NCBI GenBank assembly: GCA_026394195.1
Contig: JAPKYS010000069.1
Span: 30,919 to 94,918, forward strand
Direction: 5' to 3'
Source: a bacterium
GTDB lineage: Bacteria > Electryoneota > B3-LCP
DNA length: 64,000 bases
Every line of letters starts with the position of its first letter. Positions within the stretch are counted from its first letter, which is position 1. Positions 27,160 to 36,176 of the stretch are shown here, piece by piece. The notes beneath the pieces were generated by a model. It saw only the letters and a program-made list of their open reading frames with translations. It was not told where the DNA came from and made no database searches. Made by a program: the position numbers and the translations under genes.

Positions 27160-27793
27160 TGTATTTTAAGTTGCGTCAGGTCCTTAGCTCAGCGGTGACC
27201 TGACGCCTAAAAAATTGTCTGAATCACTGATGACACTGATGGCACTGATTACGCTGATTGCGCTGATAATAGGGTAGAGCGGCAGCTTGCTGCCGCTTAA
27301 TTCGTCATTCGTCACTCTTCAATCTCCATTCTCCATTTTGAAAAAGTGTCATTCCGGCAAGCCACTTTAGTGGCGCAAGCCGGAATCCAAGTGATTATCT
27401 CACGTTAAAAGCGTCGCCAAGGTGCCCCACAGCTCTGCTGTGGGTTCATGCCCTATCACGGACAGACAAGAATGTCTATCCTACCCACCACCTATCTGCG
27501 CAATCCGCTAAATCAGTGTGAATCTGTGATTCAGACAATTATTTCTTTGCGTCTTTGCGAGAAATATTTTTTCTGCGCCCCCTGCGTGAACTATCCCTCC
27601 ACTTCCCCCCACTTTCTGCCAAGGTGCCCCACAGCTCTGCTGTGGGTTCATGCCCTATGACGGACAGACAAGAATGTCTATCCTACCCACCACCTATCTG
27701 CGCAATCCGCTAAATCTGTGTGAATCTGTGATTCAGACAATTATTTCTTTGCGTCTTTGCGAGAAATATTCTTCTCTGCACGCTCTGCGTGAA
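27160..27793. repeat. 634-bp repeat island with a 202-bp tandem duplication
   Basis: No convincing gene. Starting at 27173 a GCGTCAGGTC/GACCTGACGC inverted repeat (27173-27182 with 27197-27206) is followed by CTGTCTGAATCACTGAT-type repeats (about 27215-27275) and a near-palindrome around GGCAAGCCACTTTAGTGGCG (27349-27388). A block of about 200 bases then occurs twice in tandem with a 202-base period (from about 27416 and 27618), each copy holding the CCCCACAGCTCTGCTGTGGG palindrome, CAGACAAGAATGTCT, and CTTTGCG runs. The second copy runs to the stop codon of tag. Confidence 0.85.
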
Positions 27794-28378
27794 CTATTTT
27801 CCCACCTCCCCCCACCTTGAGCACTTCACCAAATGGTCGTTCACCATGCCTGCTGCTTGCATGAAGGCGTAGCAGATGGTCGAGCCGACGAACTTGAAGC
27901 CGCGCTGTTTCAGATCGGCGCTCATGGCGTCGGATTCTTTAGAATGCGTGGGGATCTGTGCTTGAGTTTCCCAGCGGTTGACGATGGGTTTCCCTCCGAC
28001 GAATTGCCAGATATAGGCATCGAACGAACCGAATTGCTGCTGCACTTCGAGAAACTTCTGAGCGTTATTGATCGCCGCCTGGATCTTCAGCCGGTTGCGG
28101 ATGATACCGTCATTTTGCAGGAGCCGATCCACGTCAGCTTGAGTATACCCGGCGATCTGCTGCGGGTCGAAGTTGTGCAGCGCCCGGCGAAAATTCTCTC
28201 GCTTTTTCAGCACGATCTCCCAGGAAAGTCCCGCCTGCATGGCGTCGAGAATCATGAATTCGAAGAGCTTGCGGTCGTCGTGCAGCGGCACCCCCCATTC
28301 CGTATCGTGATACTCCAGCATCAGAGGGCTTTTTAACGGCCAGTCGCAGGTGGAATCGGAGCGACGCAGATCAGCCAT
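27794..28378 (-). CDS. tag: DNA-3-methyladenine glycosylase I
   Basis: The ATG at 28378 shares one base with the glyA stop (TGATG), which suggests translational coupling and is preferred over a non-ATG codon further upstream. The 194-residue protein has the Tag hallmarks: N-terminal cysteine in STCDWPL, YHDTEWGVPLHDD, and C-terminal NDHLVKCSRW, where the cysteines and histidines bind zinc. It also has the LSWEIVLKKRENFRRA and VGSTICYAFMQAAGMVNDH blocks. Tag removes 3-methyladenine from alkylated DNA. Its last codons lie at the edge of the 202-bp tandem repeat, and a partial copy of the gene end is found near 27590. Confidence 0.96.
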   Translation of the reverse strand: MADLRRSDSTCDWPLKSPLMLEYHDTEWGVPLHDDRKLFEFMILDAMQAGLSWEIVLKKRENFRRALHNFDPQQIAGYTQADVDRLLQNDGIIRNRLKIQAAINNAQKFLEVQQQFGSFDAYIWQFVGGKPIVNRWETQAQIPTHSKESDAMSADLKQRGFKFVGSTICYAFMQAAGMVNDHLVKCSRWGEVGK

Positions 28379-29667
28379 CAATCTTTGAAATCCTCGTAGA
28401 TCAGGAATCCCTTGCACATCTCTTCCACCTGAGCGCGGACTTCACTAATGACCTTTTCGTTTGAAGCGTTGTGGATCACCCGGGTGATCCAGGTTCCGAT
28501 CTGGAGCATTTCGGCTTCTTTCATGCCGCGCGTCGTCAACGCCGGAGTGCCGATGCGGATGCCCGAGGTCACGAAGGGGCTGCGGGTTTCAAAGGGGACA
28601 GTGTTTTTATTGACGGTAATGCCCGCCTTCTCCAGGGCTTCTTCAGCGGCTTTACCAGTGATATCCTTATTGCGCAGATCCACCAGCATCAAATGGTTGT
28701 CCGTCCCGCCGGAAACCAGATTGAAGCCTTCCGAAAGCAGCTTTTCCGCCAGCGTCTGGGCGTTTTTGATGATCTGCCGGCAGTACACCTTATAGTCCGG
28801 CTGCAAAGCTTCCTTGAATGCCACGGCTTTGGCCGCGATGACGTGCATCAGCGGTCCGCCCTGGATGCCGGGGAATGTGACCGAATCGACTGCTTCTGTG
28901 AGAGTTTTCGGTTTGGGCATGCCGGAAAGCATGATTTCGCCGCCTTTAAAATCCGACACGATCAGACCGCCGCGCGGTCCGCGCAGGGTCTTATGCGTTG
29001 TAGAGGTTACCATGTGGCAGAAGGGCAGCGGCGATGGATGCAGATCAGTCGCCACCAGCCCGGCAATGTGGGCGATATCGGCGACCAGGTAAGCTCCGAC
29101 CTCGTCTGCTATTTCCCGGAATTTGGGGAAATCGATGACGCGAGGGTACGCCGATGCGCCGGTCATGATCATCTTGGGCTTGTGTTCGTGCGCCAGCCTG
29201 CGGACTTCGTCATAGTCGATGGTACCGGTCTTCTCGCCGACGCCGTAGGCGAAGATCCGGTACAACCGTCCCGAAAAATTCACCGGGCTGCCGTGCGTCA
29301 GATGCCCACCGTGCGACAGGTTTTGTCCCATGACCACGTCGCCGGGCTGCAGCAGGGACATGTAGACCGCCATATTGGCTTGCGATCCGGCATGAGGCTG
29401 CACGTTCGACCAGGCGCATTTGAAAAGCTGCTGAGCGCGTTCCCGTGCCAGATTTTCAGCCTGGTCCACGTAGGAACAGCCGCCGTAGTAGCGCTTGCCG
29501 GGGTAACCTTCGGCGTATTTGTTGGTCAGCACCGATCCCATGGCTTCCATCACGGCGCGTGAGGTGAAATTTTCCGAGGCGATCATTTCCAGAGTGTAGC
29601 TCTGGCGGTGTATTTCGCCGCGGATTACGTCTTTGATCTGTGGGTCAACTATTGCTAAGGGTTGCAT
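28378..29667 (-). CDS. glyA: Serine hydroxymethyltransferase
   Basis: The 429-residue PLP enzyme has all key segments: [55 protein letters not shown], and the PLP lysine in [14 protein letters not shown]. It interconverts serine and glycine with tetrahydrofolate and supplies one-carbon units. GGAG five bases before ATG supports the start. It is followed by tag with a one-base stop-start overlap, so the two form an operon. With glyS and kbl in the window several glycine-linked genes are near each other, but not in one operon. Confidence 0.97.
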   Translation of the reverse strand: MQPLAIVDPQIKDVIRGEIHRQSYTLEMIASENFTSRAVMEAMGSVLTNKYAEGYPGKRYYGGCSYVDQAENLARERAQQLFKCAWSNVQPHAGSQANMAVYMSLLQPGDVVMGQNLSHGGHLTHGSPVNFSGRLYRIFAYGVGEKTGTIDYDEVRRLAHEHKPKMIMTGASAYPRVIDFPKFREIADEVGAYLVADIAHIAGLVATDLHPSPLPFCHMVTSTTHKTLRGPRGGLIVSDFKGGEIMLSGMPKPKTLTEAVDSVTFPGIQGGPLMHVIAAKAVAFKEALQPDYKVYCRQIIKNAQTLAEKLLSEGFNLVSGGTDNHLMLVDLRNKDITGKAAEEALEKAGITVNKNTVPFETRSPFVTSGIRIGTPALTTRGMKEAEMLQIGTWITRVIHNASNEKVISEVRAQVEEMCKGFLIYEDFKD

Positions 29668-29741
29668 AAGGGCTCCGAGAGGAATTCTTTACGTATCTTG
29701 ATTGCGATCGATAGATCGAGTTTATTATTGTTATTGATTGA

Positions 29742-29996
29742 TTATCTGTAGACTTCCCGTCGATGTTTTATCCTCATCACCATGACTTTTTTCAGTTCAT
29801 CATCGACTTCGTAAATAATTCGATAATCACCCACGCGAACTCGCCAAGAGGCTTCAGATCCTGTAATTTTTCTACAGTTTGGAGGGCGCGGATTCTGCCT
29901 CAATTCTGATAAATGCGGGATAATGCGCGCGAAAACAGATTTCGGCAGTCGCTTTAAATCGCGTTCGGCTGAATGTTCGACAAGAACTTCATACAC
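29742..29996 (-). CDS. RelE/ParE family toxin
   Basis: The 84-residue basic protein has the RelE-type plan: YEVLVEHSAERDLKRLP, then LRQNPRPPNCRKITGSE and WRVRVGDYRIIYEVDD, ending in RIKHRREVYR. In the RelE superfamily these proteins cleave mRNA in the ribosome; C-terminal arginine and tyrosine residues similar to those at the end here are catalytic. It overlaps the upstream antitoxin gene by eight bases, the usual antitoxin-first arrangement. Confidence 0.9.
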   Translation of the reverse strand: MYEVLVEHSAERDLKRLPKSVFARIIPHLSELRQNPRPPNCRKITGSEASWRVRVGDYRIIYEVDDELKKVMVMRIKHRREVYR

Positions 29997-30186
29997 CTGG
30001 GGTGTACTCCTTCAGGAAGTCATCTAATTTGCGGAACTTTAGGGGTTTCTTTTTCATGTCCTCAAGTTCCATCAGATCTTCGACGTCTTCGAGACGTTCC
30101 AGCATCTCACGATAGACATCGATATCCAGGATTACCGCTGACGGCTTGCCGTCCCGCAGTACGATTTCGGGTTGTTTTTTATCCAT
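29989..30186 (-). CDS. Antitoxin, Phd/YefM-like
   Basis: The 65-residue acidic protein (IVLRDGKPSAVILDIDVYREML) fits the short Phd/YefM-type or RelB-like antitoxins that cap RelE-family toxins; the pattern of a strand-helix N-part followed by a charged tail (KKKPLKFRKLDDFLKEY) is typical. It precedes and overlaps the RelE-like toxin, so the pair should be co-expressed and autoregulated. The DNA-binding part is short, so family assignment is less certain than for the toxin. Confidence 0.8.
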   Translation of the reverse strand: MDKKQPEIVLRDGKPSAVILDIDVYREMLERLEDVEDLMELEDMKKKPLKFRKLDDFLKEYTPGV

Positions 30187-30323
30187 GGGGATTATGATTT
30201 TTTATCCTTACAGCTCAATTGTCTTACCTGTGCATCACCTAACTAAAATCCAAGAATTTCCGATGAAATTGATACGCCGCAGATTAGGGTTAAGAGTTGC
30301 AGTGGAGTTAAGGGATGAACAGA

Positions 30324-31007
30324 TTAAAGCAGATTAATTTCAAAATAATCAGTAAAATCTCTCGGGTATTTACTCGTCCTCTTGTGTCTTTCAATATCGT
30401 ATATTTCTTTGAAATCCCAAATGAAAATGAATGTTTTTGTTTCACTTACATTCGATGCTGCGACTGATATTTCCAGCTTATAAACAGAGAAGGGGGAAAA
30501 TAGGGGATCAACTACATGTGAGGACGTTTTGAATCGATCAATATCGATAAAAGTCAAACTATCCTGAGAAAAAGATGCCAAATGAAAGTACTTATTTAAT
30601 TTTGGTGAGATGAGCGGATGGTATACCGGTGAATCTGATAGAGCTACGCTAGCATGACTGGTACATGCCCACTTAAGGTTCACAGGTTGAAAATTTTGCA
30701 CTCGGGTAAAAATAGCATTCTCATCATCTCTTCTCCTCGACTCTATATTTGTTAATACCACCTCAACATCACGTGCGCCTGATTTCCCTTTATTAAAGAC
30801 TCTCCCCATGAACTTGACCTTATAGTAACATCCAGTAACCTCTTCAATAAAAATATCATTCCCATTAAATTGATCAAATTGTATTTCCAATTCCGGTCTT
30901 CTCCACCAATCTGTCAAACGCAATGCGCCCCAAACCGCCACACCAGCGATGAGAGCTTGGACTACAAGGGTAATAATGGCAATCCACTGTTCAAAACACA
31001 TCTTCAA
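30324..31007 (-). CDS. Membrane-anchored hypothetical protein in a toxin-antitoxin island
   Basis: The 227-residue protein starts with one membrane segment (EQWIAIITLVVQALIAGVAV, residues about 6-25), then WWRRPELEIQF and a soluble domain of beta-strand character that ends in RHKRTSKYPRDFTDYFEIN. The positive residues after the segment suggest the soluble part is in the cytoplasm. I do not recognise a family. Its codon use looks more AT-rich than neighbouring core genes, and it lies between toxin-antitoxin genes, both consistent with acquisition by transfer. No partner gene is evident. Confidence 0.7.
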   Translation of the reverse strand: MKMCFEQWIAIITLVVQALIAGVAVWGALRLTDWWRRPELEIQFDQFNGNDIFIEEVTGCYYKVKFMGRVFNKGKSGARDVEVVLTNIESRRRDDENAIFTRVQNFQPVNLKWACTSHASVALSDSPVYHPLISPKLNKYFHLASFSQDSLTFIDIDRFKTSSHVVDPLFSPFSVYKLEISVAASNVSETKTFIFIWDFKEIYDIERHKRTSKYPRDFTDYFEINLL

Positions 31008-31034
31008 ACCGTTTAATTTAAGTTCTCTATAGAC

Positions 31035-31313
31035 TCACCCCACCAACTCGGCCAGGTCAAATTTCACCGCGGGGACGGACAATTTGCGGGCTTTTTTCAG
31101 GCGGTCGGAATCCGTGATTAATTTTGCAATCCTTCGACCAACTTCAGCTCGAACGACTTTTTCCCCACAGCGCGTGCATACACCCGTCGGAACGTCTTCC
31201 ACCACGATCAATTGCCCGCGAATCCAGAAATCTTGATTGATGACCTTTTCATTCATCGGCGCGTCGCAAATCTCACACTCACCATAGTCGTAACTGATGG
31301 TATTAGTTTTCAT
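31035..31313 (-). CDS. YgiT-type zinc-finger protein, orphan antitoxin-like
   Basis: The 92-residue protein has two CxxC knuckles (CEIC and CTRC) spaced as in YgiT/MqsA-type zinc fingers, with VPTGVCTRCGEKVVRAEV the typical second knuckle. In complete systems it pairs with a DUF4258 or MqsR-like toxin encoded just upstream. No such toxin is visible here, so it is an orphan or has lost its partner. It lacks the long C-terminal helix-turn-helix of MqsA; the C-terminal part (KLITDSDRLKKARKLSVPAV) is short. Confidence 0.82.
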   Translation of the reverse strand: MKTNTISYDYGECEICDAPMNEKVINQDFWIRGQLIVVEDVPTGVCTRCGEKVVRAEVGRRIAKLITDSDRLKKARKLSVPAVKFDLAELVG

Positions 31314-31374
31314 TTTTCCTTCCCAGCACCTCCCCCACCACTATCGTCACCGCCGAGGCGACAGTCGCCGCAGC

Positions 31375-32430
31375 TCACACCGCATTTCTCTGCTTTTCCC
31401 GATTCTCAATAACGTCCTTCAAGGCAATTGAAACAGCCGTCGCCACCGGGATAGCCAGGATGGCGCCAATGATACCGCCGAGTTCAACACCGATCAGCAC
31501 GACAATGATAACGACCAGGGGATTCATATCCACTGTCTTACTCATTACTTTTGGTACGATGAAATGCCCTTCCAACTGCTGAATGAGCATATATACTATC
31601 AGCGCCAATAGCGCCGTCATCGGTGATTGATGCAGAGCCAGGAAAATACCCGGAACGGCAGCGGCGACAGGACCTACAAAGGGGATCACCTCGAATAATC
31701 CGGCTAAGAAAGCCAATAACAGCGCATATTTGACGCCCACAACGGTCAGTCCAACAAATGCGAGAACAAATATAACCAATGAGAGGATTAATTGCCCTTT
31801 CAACCATAATCCCATCCGTAACTGCATTCTTTCAAACAAGCCGATCACATAGGGCTGGTGTGCTTTCGGTGTCAGCATGTTAATCATTTTCTTTAATCCA
31901 GCCTCGGTGATAATGAAATAAAAAGTCAAGACCAACATCAAAAATAAAGACAATACGCCTTTGAAAAGACTGAAAATGGCGTTGACCACCGTGGTAGCCG
32001 TACTTCCCGCCATTTTTCCCAGTTCAGTCACGCGCGCCGATAGTTCCTTTTGGATATCCACCCCCTGCAAGAAATTAATTTCACCGAGGGTGCTCGAGAT
32101 CTGCTGATAATAATCCGGGAAATTAGCCGCTAAATCGTTCACCTGCTGGGTGACCGGTGGGATGAGCAGAACAATGCTCAAACTGAAAAGAGCAATCGCC
32201 AGAACATAGATGAGGGTGACGCCCAGGCTGCGGGGGATTTTGTGTTTCTGCAGCCAATCCACCCAGGGGTCAAGAGCCATCGCAAAAATCAAGGCCGCAA
32301 AAACCAGAGCCACAACCTGCCGCACCAGGTAGAGAAAGAGTATCAGCAGACCAAAAAGAAGCAGCTTTAAAATGGCTGCCGTGCTGATGTTGAAGGTGAT
32401 AAATTGGTGATTTTTCTGATTATCTGACAT
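31375..32430 (-). CDS. AI-2E family transporter (PerM/TqsA-like)
   Basis: The 351-residue membrane protein has about seven to eight hydrophobic segments (for example ILKLLLFGLLILFLYLV, VTLIYVLAIALFSLSIVLL, LILSLVIFVLAFVGLTVVG) and the family's GLFEVIPFVGPVAAAVPGIF and IVPKVMSKTVDMNPLVV signatures. Members export autoinducer-2 or act as Na+/H+ antiporters or general permeases; the substrate is not inferable. It lies between toxin-antitoxin genes without clear operon partners. Confidence 0.93.
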   Translation of the reverse strand: MSDNQKNHQFITFNISTAAILKLLLFGLLILFLYLVRQVVALVFAALIFAMALDPWVDWLQKHKIPRSLGVTLIYVLAIALFSLSIVLLIPPVTQQVNDLAANFPDYYQQISSTLGEINFLQGVDIQKELSARVTELGKMAGSTATTVVNAIFSLFKGVLSLFLMLVLTFYFIITEAGLKKMINMLTPKAHQPYVIGLFERMQLRMGLWLKGQLILSLVIFVLAFVGLTVVGVKYALLLAFLAGLFEVIPFVGPVAAAVPGIFLALHQSPMTALLALIVYMLIQQLEGHFIVPKVMSKTVDMNPLVVIIVVLIGVELGGIIGAILAIPVATAVSIALKDVIENREKQRNAV

Positions 32431-32471
32431 GAATTATCCGATTGCTAAGGGGATTTAACCGGCAAAGAGCT

Positions 32472-32834
32472 CTAATCATCCGTGACGGATCTCGGCTGCA
32501 ACAAAAGATCGATTCCAGCTAATATTTCCTGCGTGCGTTTGGTGGACAGCGAACCGATTTTTTCGGTGAGATCGGTTTTGTTTACCGTAGCAATCTGCGA
32601 CACATTGACTACGCAGGGTTTCGGCAGGTTGGCTTCTCCGGCTTGGAGTGTTACATTGCCGGGGGATTTGCCGCGCTTTAAATTGGATGTGATAACGCTA
32701 ACTAAAACCGTATTGATCCGGCTATCGTTGAAAAGATTATTCTGGATCACCACATGAGGGTGTCGATATCCCGGTTCGGACCCGGTCGGGGTCCCCAGGT
32801 CGACCCAGTATACGTCACCCTGCTTGATCACCAC
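32472..32834 (-). CDS. MazF/PemK family toxin
   Basis: The 120-residue protein has the MazF/PemK endoribonuclease fold markers: QGDVYWVDLGTPTGSEPG, RHPHVVIQN, VLVSVITSNLKRGKSPGNV, and VVNVSQIATVNKTDL. The PxG-type loop and the arginine near the N-terminus fit known active-site elements. It overlaps the upstream antitoxin by seven bases. Family members cut single-stranded RNA at short motifs; specificity is unknown. Confidence 0.93.
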   Translation of the reverse strand: MVIKQGDVYWVDLGTPTGSEPGYRHPHVVIQNNLFNDSRINTVLVSVITSNLKRGKSPGNVTLQAGEANLPKPCVVNVSQIATVNKTDLTEKIGSLSTKRTQEILAGIDLLLQPRSVTDD

Positions 32835-33082
32835 TGCCCTTCAATTAACTCACGGTGCCGTTTCTTCAGTCCCTGCAGGTAGTCCTCATCAGAGGCATCA
32901 GTGTTGTCAATATAAGCTTCATTAATGCGTTGGAGCAGTTTTTTATTGTGTTGTCTCTGAATGAATTCTGCCATAGCGATGGCGAACAGGCGGCTCCGGG
33001 ACAGCTTCAATTCACGTGCCAGTGAATCAGCCTCTTTCAGCAGCGGTTCCTGTATTGAGATTGCCGTCTTGGGATTGCTCAT
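32828..33082 (-). CDS. Ribbon-helix-helix antitoxin of the MazF-like toxin
   Basis: The 84-residue protein begins with a ribbon-helix-helix strand and helices (KTAISIQEPLLKEADSLA, then RSRLFAIAMAEFIQR), and a hydrophilic acidic tail (DNTDASDEDYLQGLKK) that likely wraps the toxin. It is first in the pair and overlaps the toxin gene by seven bases. It resembles the MazE9/ChpS-like RHH antitoxins rather than AbrB-type MazE. Confidence 0.88.
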   Translation of the reverse strand: MSNPKTAISIQEPLLKEADSLARELKLSRSRLFAIAMAEFIQRQHNKKLLQRINEAYIDNTDASDEDYLQGLKKRHRELIEGQW

Positions 33083-33188
33083 GTTGTCATACCAGTTGTT
33101 ATACCAATAATATAACTACTATTCCCGGAAATGTCAATACCTTTTTGAATAAAATTCAAACTCAACCAAGGAATTAAAGCTCACACCG

Positions 33189-33629
33189 TCAGCATTCATC
33201 CAATTTGCCAATTTTCTCGACTCTACGCTGATGCCTGCCGCCTTCGAAGGGGGTTTTCAACCAGACGTCGACAATCTGTTCAGCCAGATCAGGTTCCGTG
33301 AAACGCGCTCCCAGACACAGAGCATTGGCGTCGTTGTGCAGGCGGCTCATTTCAGCGAGAGCGGTACTGGCGCAAAGCGCGGCGCGAACACCTTTAAACT
33401 TGTTAGCCACCATACTCATCCCAATGCCGGAACCGCAGACCAGAATGGATCGATCGACTCTACCTTCACTCAGATCGCGAGCGGCGAGCGAGCCAAAATC
33501 GGGGTAATCGGAGGAAGTTTCGTCGAAGCAGCCTCGATCGGTGATCTCGTGGCCCGACGCGGAAAGTCTTTTTTTGATCGATTCTTTCAGCCGGAAACCG
33601 GCATGATCGGAAGCGAGAGATATTTTCAT
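33189..33629 (-). CDS. rpiB: Ribose-5-phosphate isomerase B
   Basis: The 146-residue product has the RpiB motifs: LASDHAGFRLKESIKKRL, SSDYPDFG, the catalytic cysteine loop CGSGIGMSMVANK, RLHNDANALCLGAR and the C-terminal FEGGRHQRRVEKI. It interconverts ribose-5-phosphate and ribulose-5-phosphate; some relatives (LacAB) act on galactose-6-phosphate, but the single gene and the phosphate-binding pattern favour RpiB. It lies 11 bases after the outer-membrane protein gene in the same direction, and may be co-transcribed with it. Confidence 0.95.
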   Translation of the reverse strand: MKISLASDHAGFRLKESIKKRLSASGHEITDRGCFDETSSDYPDFGSLAARDLSEGRVDRSILVCGSGIGMSMVANKFKGVRAALCASTALAEMSRLHNDANALCLGARFTEPDLAEQIVDVWLKTPFEGGRHQRRVEKIGKLDEC

Positions 33630-33640
33630 GTTATGCGGAT

Positions 33641-34870
33641 TTATTTTTCCCAGGGCGGTTTGGCACGGACGAACCAGCTTTCACCGATATTCAATCCGAT
33701 GCGGGTTTTGATCAATAACTCCTGACCGCCGTTGGTGGCGAGGTCTCCGTGCTGACCGATTTCCACAGCGATATCCAATCGATCCCGACCCTGATTCATG
33801 GGGATACCGAGACCGATGGTTCCGAAATATCCGTTGACCGAACTGCTCTGAGCTGTGGTATAGTCGCTCTGCCAATGCAGTCCGAAACGATATTGCAGCC
33901 GAGCCAGAAAATTGTCGGCGTCCCAGGCCCCCGGTCTATATTCGAATCCTGCTGAAAGATCAACCGCATCTTGATAACCATCGGAATTTGGAGGAAGTTC
34001 TTTCACGGCTCCCCAGGGACTATAGATCAACTGTCCGACTGAAAGCCATTTCGGACTCAGGAGATAAGTCGCACCCAGACCGTATTCCGCTGCCAGGCGA
34101 TAATCCTGCTTGGTTGTAGTGGTCGAATCGTCCTCGGTATAGCTGAAGGTCTCGTTGAGGCGGATTGGGATTTCAGGATTGAAAGTCGTCCCGATGTACA
34201 GGCTTTCATTCGGATGCAGTGAGAGACCCAGATTCCAACTGAAAGCCAGCCACCTCTTCTTATTCAGGTATTCGACGTCCGTATAATTGGTGGGTACAAA
34301 GTAGCTGCCGCGCAGCTCCTCGACCTTGCCCCAATATGCGGATGGTCCTGCGCCGATGGAACCCCAGGAGCTGAACTCCCAGGCAACGTCCAAGGCGACT
34401 CGGCTCAAGCCGCCCTTACCGATGTAACTCTGGTAATACTCAGCTCCATCGATTGAACCGTGCCAGCCATATTGATAATCCACCCGGCTGTAGGGCGAGA
34501 GGAAGAATGCGACAGCCAGCCCCTGTTTAAGTCGCAGCGCCAGAGCAAAAGCTTCCACCTGCGCCCAGCTATCTACATCGCTGGCGTTATTATCCTTCAA
34601 TTGCTGGCTTAAAAAATACCCAGCGACTGAGAAACGTGTGGATTGTATTTTCGCCAGCAAGGCTGGATTGACGAAATTAAGCGCCATGGAATCGGGCAGG
34701 GGAATTCCTGCGTTGCCCAGGGCGGCGGATCGGGAGGAGTTGTACTTTTCCAGTGTACCATACCCCAATCCCGAAAAGATGGATCCACCAGCTTCAACCT
34801 TTACCGCCAGGGCTAAACTGCACATTATGAGTGACAGAATCAGCAGGGAGGTGAATCGATTTCGCTTCAT
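33641..34870 (-). CDS. Outer-membrane beta-barrel protein, PorV/FadL-like
   Basis: The 409-residue product has a signal peptide (MKRNRFTSLLILSLIMCSLALA) and the N-terminal plan of PorV/PorQ/FadL relatives (SRSAALGNAGIPLPDSMAL then FVNPALLA), followed by many alternating amphipathic strands (AFSWNLGLSLHPNESLYIG, YRLAAEYGLGATYLLSPKW, RLDIAVEIGQHGDL) and a final strand with an aromatic end (ESWFVRAKPPWEK). It should sit in the outer membrane as a barrel. Whether it serves T9SS, as PorV does, or lipid transport is not known. The start overlaps the stop of the preceding lipoprotein by four bases, so the two form an operon. Confidence 0.87.
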   Translation of the reverse strand: MKRNRFTSLLILSLIMCSLALAVKVEAGGSIFSGLGYGTLEKYNSSRSAALGNAGIPLPDSMALNFVNPALLAKIQSTRFSVAGYFLSQQLKDNNASDVDSWAQVEAFALALRLKQGLAVAFFLSPYSRVDYQYGWHGSIDGAEYYQSYIGKGGLSRVALDVAWEFSSWGSIGAGPSAYWGKVEELRGSYFVPTNYTDVEYLNKKRWLAFSWNLGLSLHPNESLYIGTTFNPEIPIRLNETFSYTEDDSTTTTKQDYRLAAEYGLGATYLLSPKWLSVGQLIYSPWGAVKELPPNSDGYQDAVDLSAGFEYRPGAWDADNFLARLQYRFGLHWQSDYTTAQSSSVNGYFGTIGLGIPMNQGRDRLDIAVEIGQHGDLATNGGQELLIKTRIGLNIGESWFVRAKPPWEK

Positions 34871-36078
34871 GGCTGATTCTCCAGATAGACAATGCGCATT
34901 TTGGGTTTGAGTGAATCCGCCGCTTCGATCCCGTAAAAGACCGTGCGGGATATATCGTAGAACTCAGACGAAGATTGAACCAGGAATCCGAAATTGGTGC
35001 CAGGGTTGCTGATCCAACCATAAACCAGGCTGGTCATGTTGATAGTCAGGGTGGCGGCATCGGAATTGAGCGCTCCGACGATGGGAACACTGCCGAATTT
35101 AATCGATGCTGTCGCGGGATTGATCAGCCAGGACGTATCCGCCATAGCCAGCGTAAATGCGCCTGCGATCGCTCCGAGATTTGCGGAACTGGTCGTATCC
35201 GCGTGCAGGATAACTTCGGCTCGTTGAATGGAGGTTCCGTAAGGTGGGAACAATCCATCAAGGTTGAAGTATAGGTTACTCCGATAGGTGGCAGCATTAC
35301 CGATGTAGAGTCGGGACGGATCCAGGATACTCTGATCGCGAGCCACAAAGGTATCGTAAATGGCATAAAGAGAGACGATCTGTTCAGTCGCAACATAGCC
35401 GCTATCTGTAGAGTCGTAGGCAGTCAGTTGCATCTCCAGCTTAGGTCTGAGCGTGGACGTGACACTTTCCCCCGAGCCCAGGCGGATGAGGTTGTCGCCA
35501 TTTTTTTCTACTCGCAGGTAAAATCCGTTGTTGTAGTCGATCGAATCGCTGCTCATCGCAGAAATCCAGGCTCGCAGCAGGCTGTCCGGCGATGACAGAG
35601 GAAACTCCACGCTGTCACCTGTTTCTGTGGGAGCCTGCAGGGAGGCGATGGGGTCGCCTAATTGCCATGATTCTGTGGAATCCCAGATCACGCCGATCTC
35701 ATTCCAGGTTTGTTCCTGGCTCAGAGGGATGACGGATATCTGCAATGGAGAAGCTCCTGCCACCATAACGCTGTCCAGGTAGAAACTCACGATAAGCGAG
35801 TCCACCGAAAAGCTGTCCGGGAAGGTATTGGTGGGTAGAAATTTCACTAACCCCTGAGCTTCGTATCCCTGTGCGAAACCGAGATAGATGAAAGGGCTCG
35901 ATCCCGTAGTCGCCTGGGATTGATAGAACGCCGAGTGCAGGGGATCGAGAAAAGTCTCCTGCGGAAAGATATTATTCAGCCCGGGAGCCAGGTCGGAACC
36001 CACGGCGGAATCCTTCTGCGCGCAGCCTGTCAAGATCAGGCTGACCAGAAGCAGGATGGGTACGATGAAACGAAAGAT
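34867..36078 (-). CDS. Secreted lipoprotein with DNRLRE-like beta domains, apparent ATC start
   Basis: A TTG at 36033 gives a product beginning TGCAQK, but in-frame codons upstream encode IFRFIVPILLLVSLILTGC, a complete lipoprotein signal. No ATG, GTG or TTG lies before it; GGAG is placed eight bases before an ATC at 36078, which I take as the likely start. The mature protein of about 385 residues is beta-rich with repeated strand patterns (SFYLDSVMVAGASPLQISV, YNNGFYLRVEKNG, TFALAMADTSW-like), similar to DNRLRE-type domains of surface proteins. It is followed by the outer-membrane barrel gene with a four-base overlap, so the two probably work together at the outer membrane. Confidence 0.72.
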   Translation of the reverse strand: MFRFIVPILLLVSLILTGCAQKDSAVGSDLAPGLNNIFPQETFLDPLHSAFYQSQATTGSSPFIYLGFAQGYEAQGLVKFLPTNTFPDSFSVDSLIVSFYLDSVMVAGASPLQISVIPLSQEQTWNEIGVIWDSTESWQLGDPIASLQAPTETGDSVEFPLSSPDSLLRAWISAMSSDSIDYNNGFYLRVEKNGDNLIRLGSGESVTSTLRPKLEMQLTAYDSTDSGYVATEQIVSLYAIYDTFVARDQSILDPSRLYIGNAATYRSNLYFNLDGLFPPYGTSIQRAEVILHADTTSSANLGAIAGAFTLAMADTSWLINPATASIKFGSVPIVGALNSDAATLTINMTSLVYGWISNPGTNFGFLVQSSSEFYDISRTVFYGIEAADSLKPKMRIVYLENQP

Positions 36079-36176
36079 GCTGAGGTCTCCTGCAGATTGT
36101 AGTAGATAGGTAAATTACGCAATAAATCGGATGGAATCAACTCCAAAGTTGGGCATCCGTCAATGCGCTTATTGTT

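Noticed and set aside
27416..27820. Possible CRISPR array
   Set aside because: The repeats have a 202-base period with similar sequence throughout and only two units; there are no short spacers and no cas genes.
28471..29562. 363-codon plus-strand frame opposite glyA
   Set aside because: It is the antisense shadow of glyA; the real product on the minus strand has all catalytic motifs.
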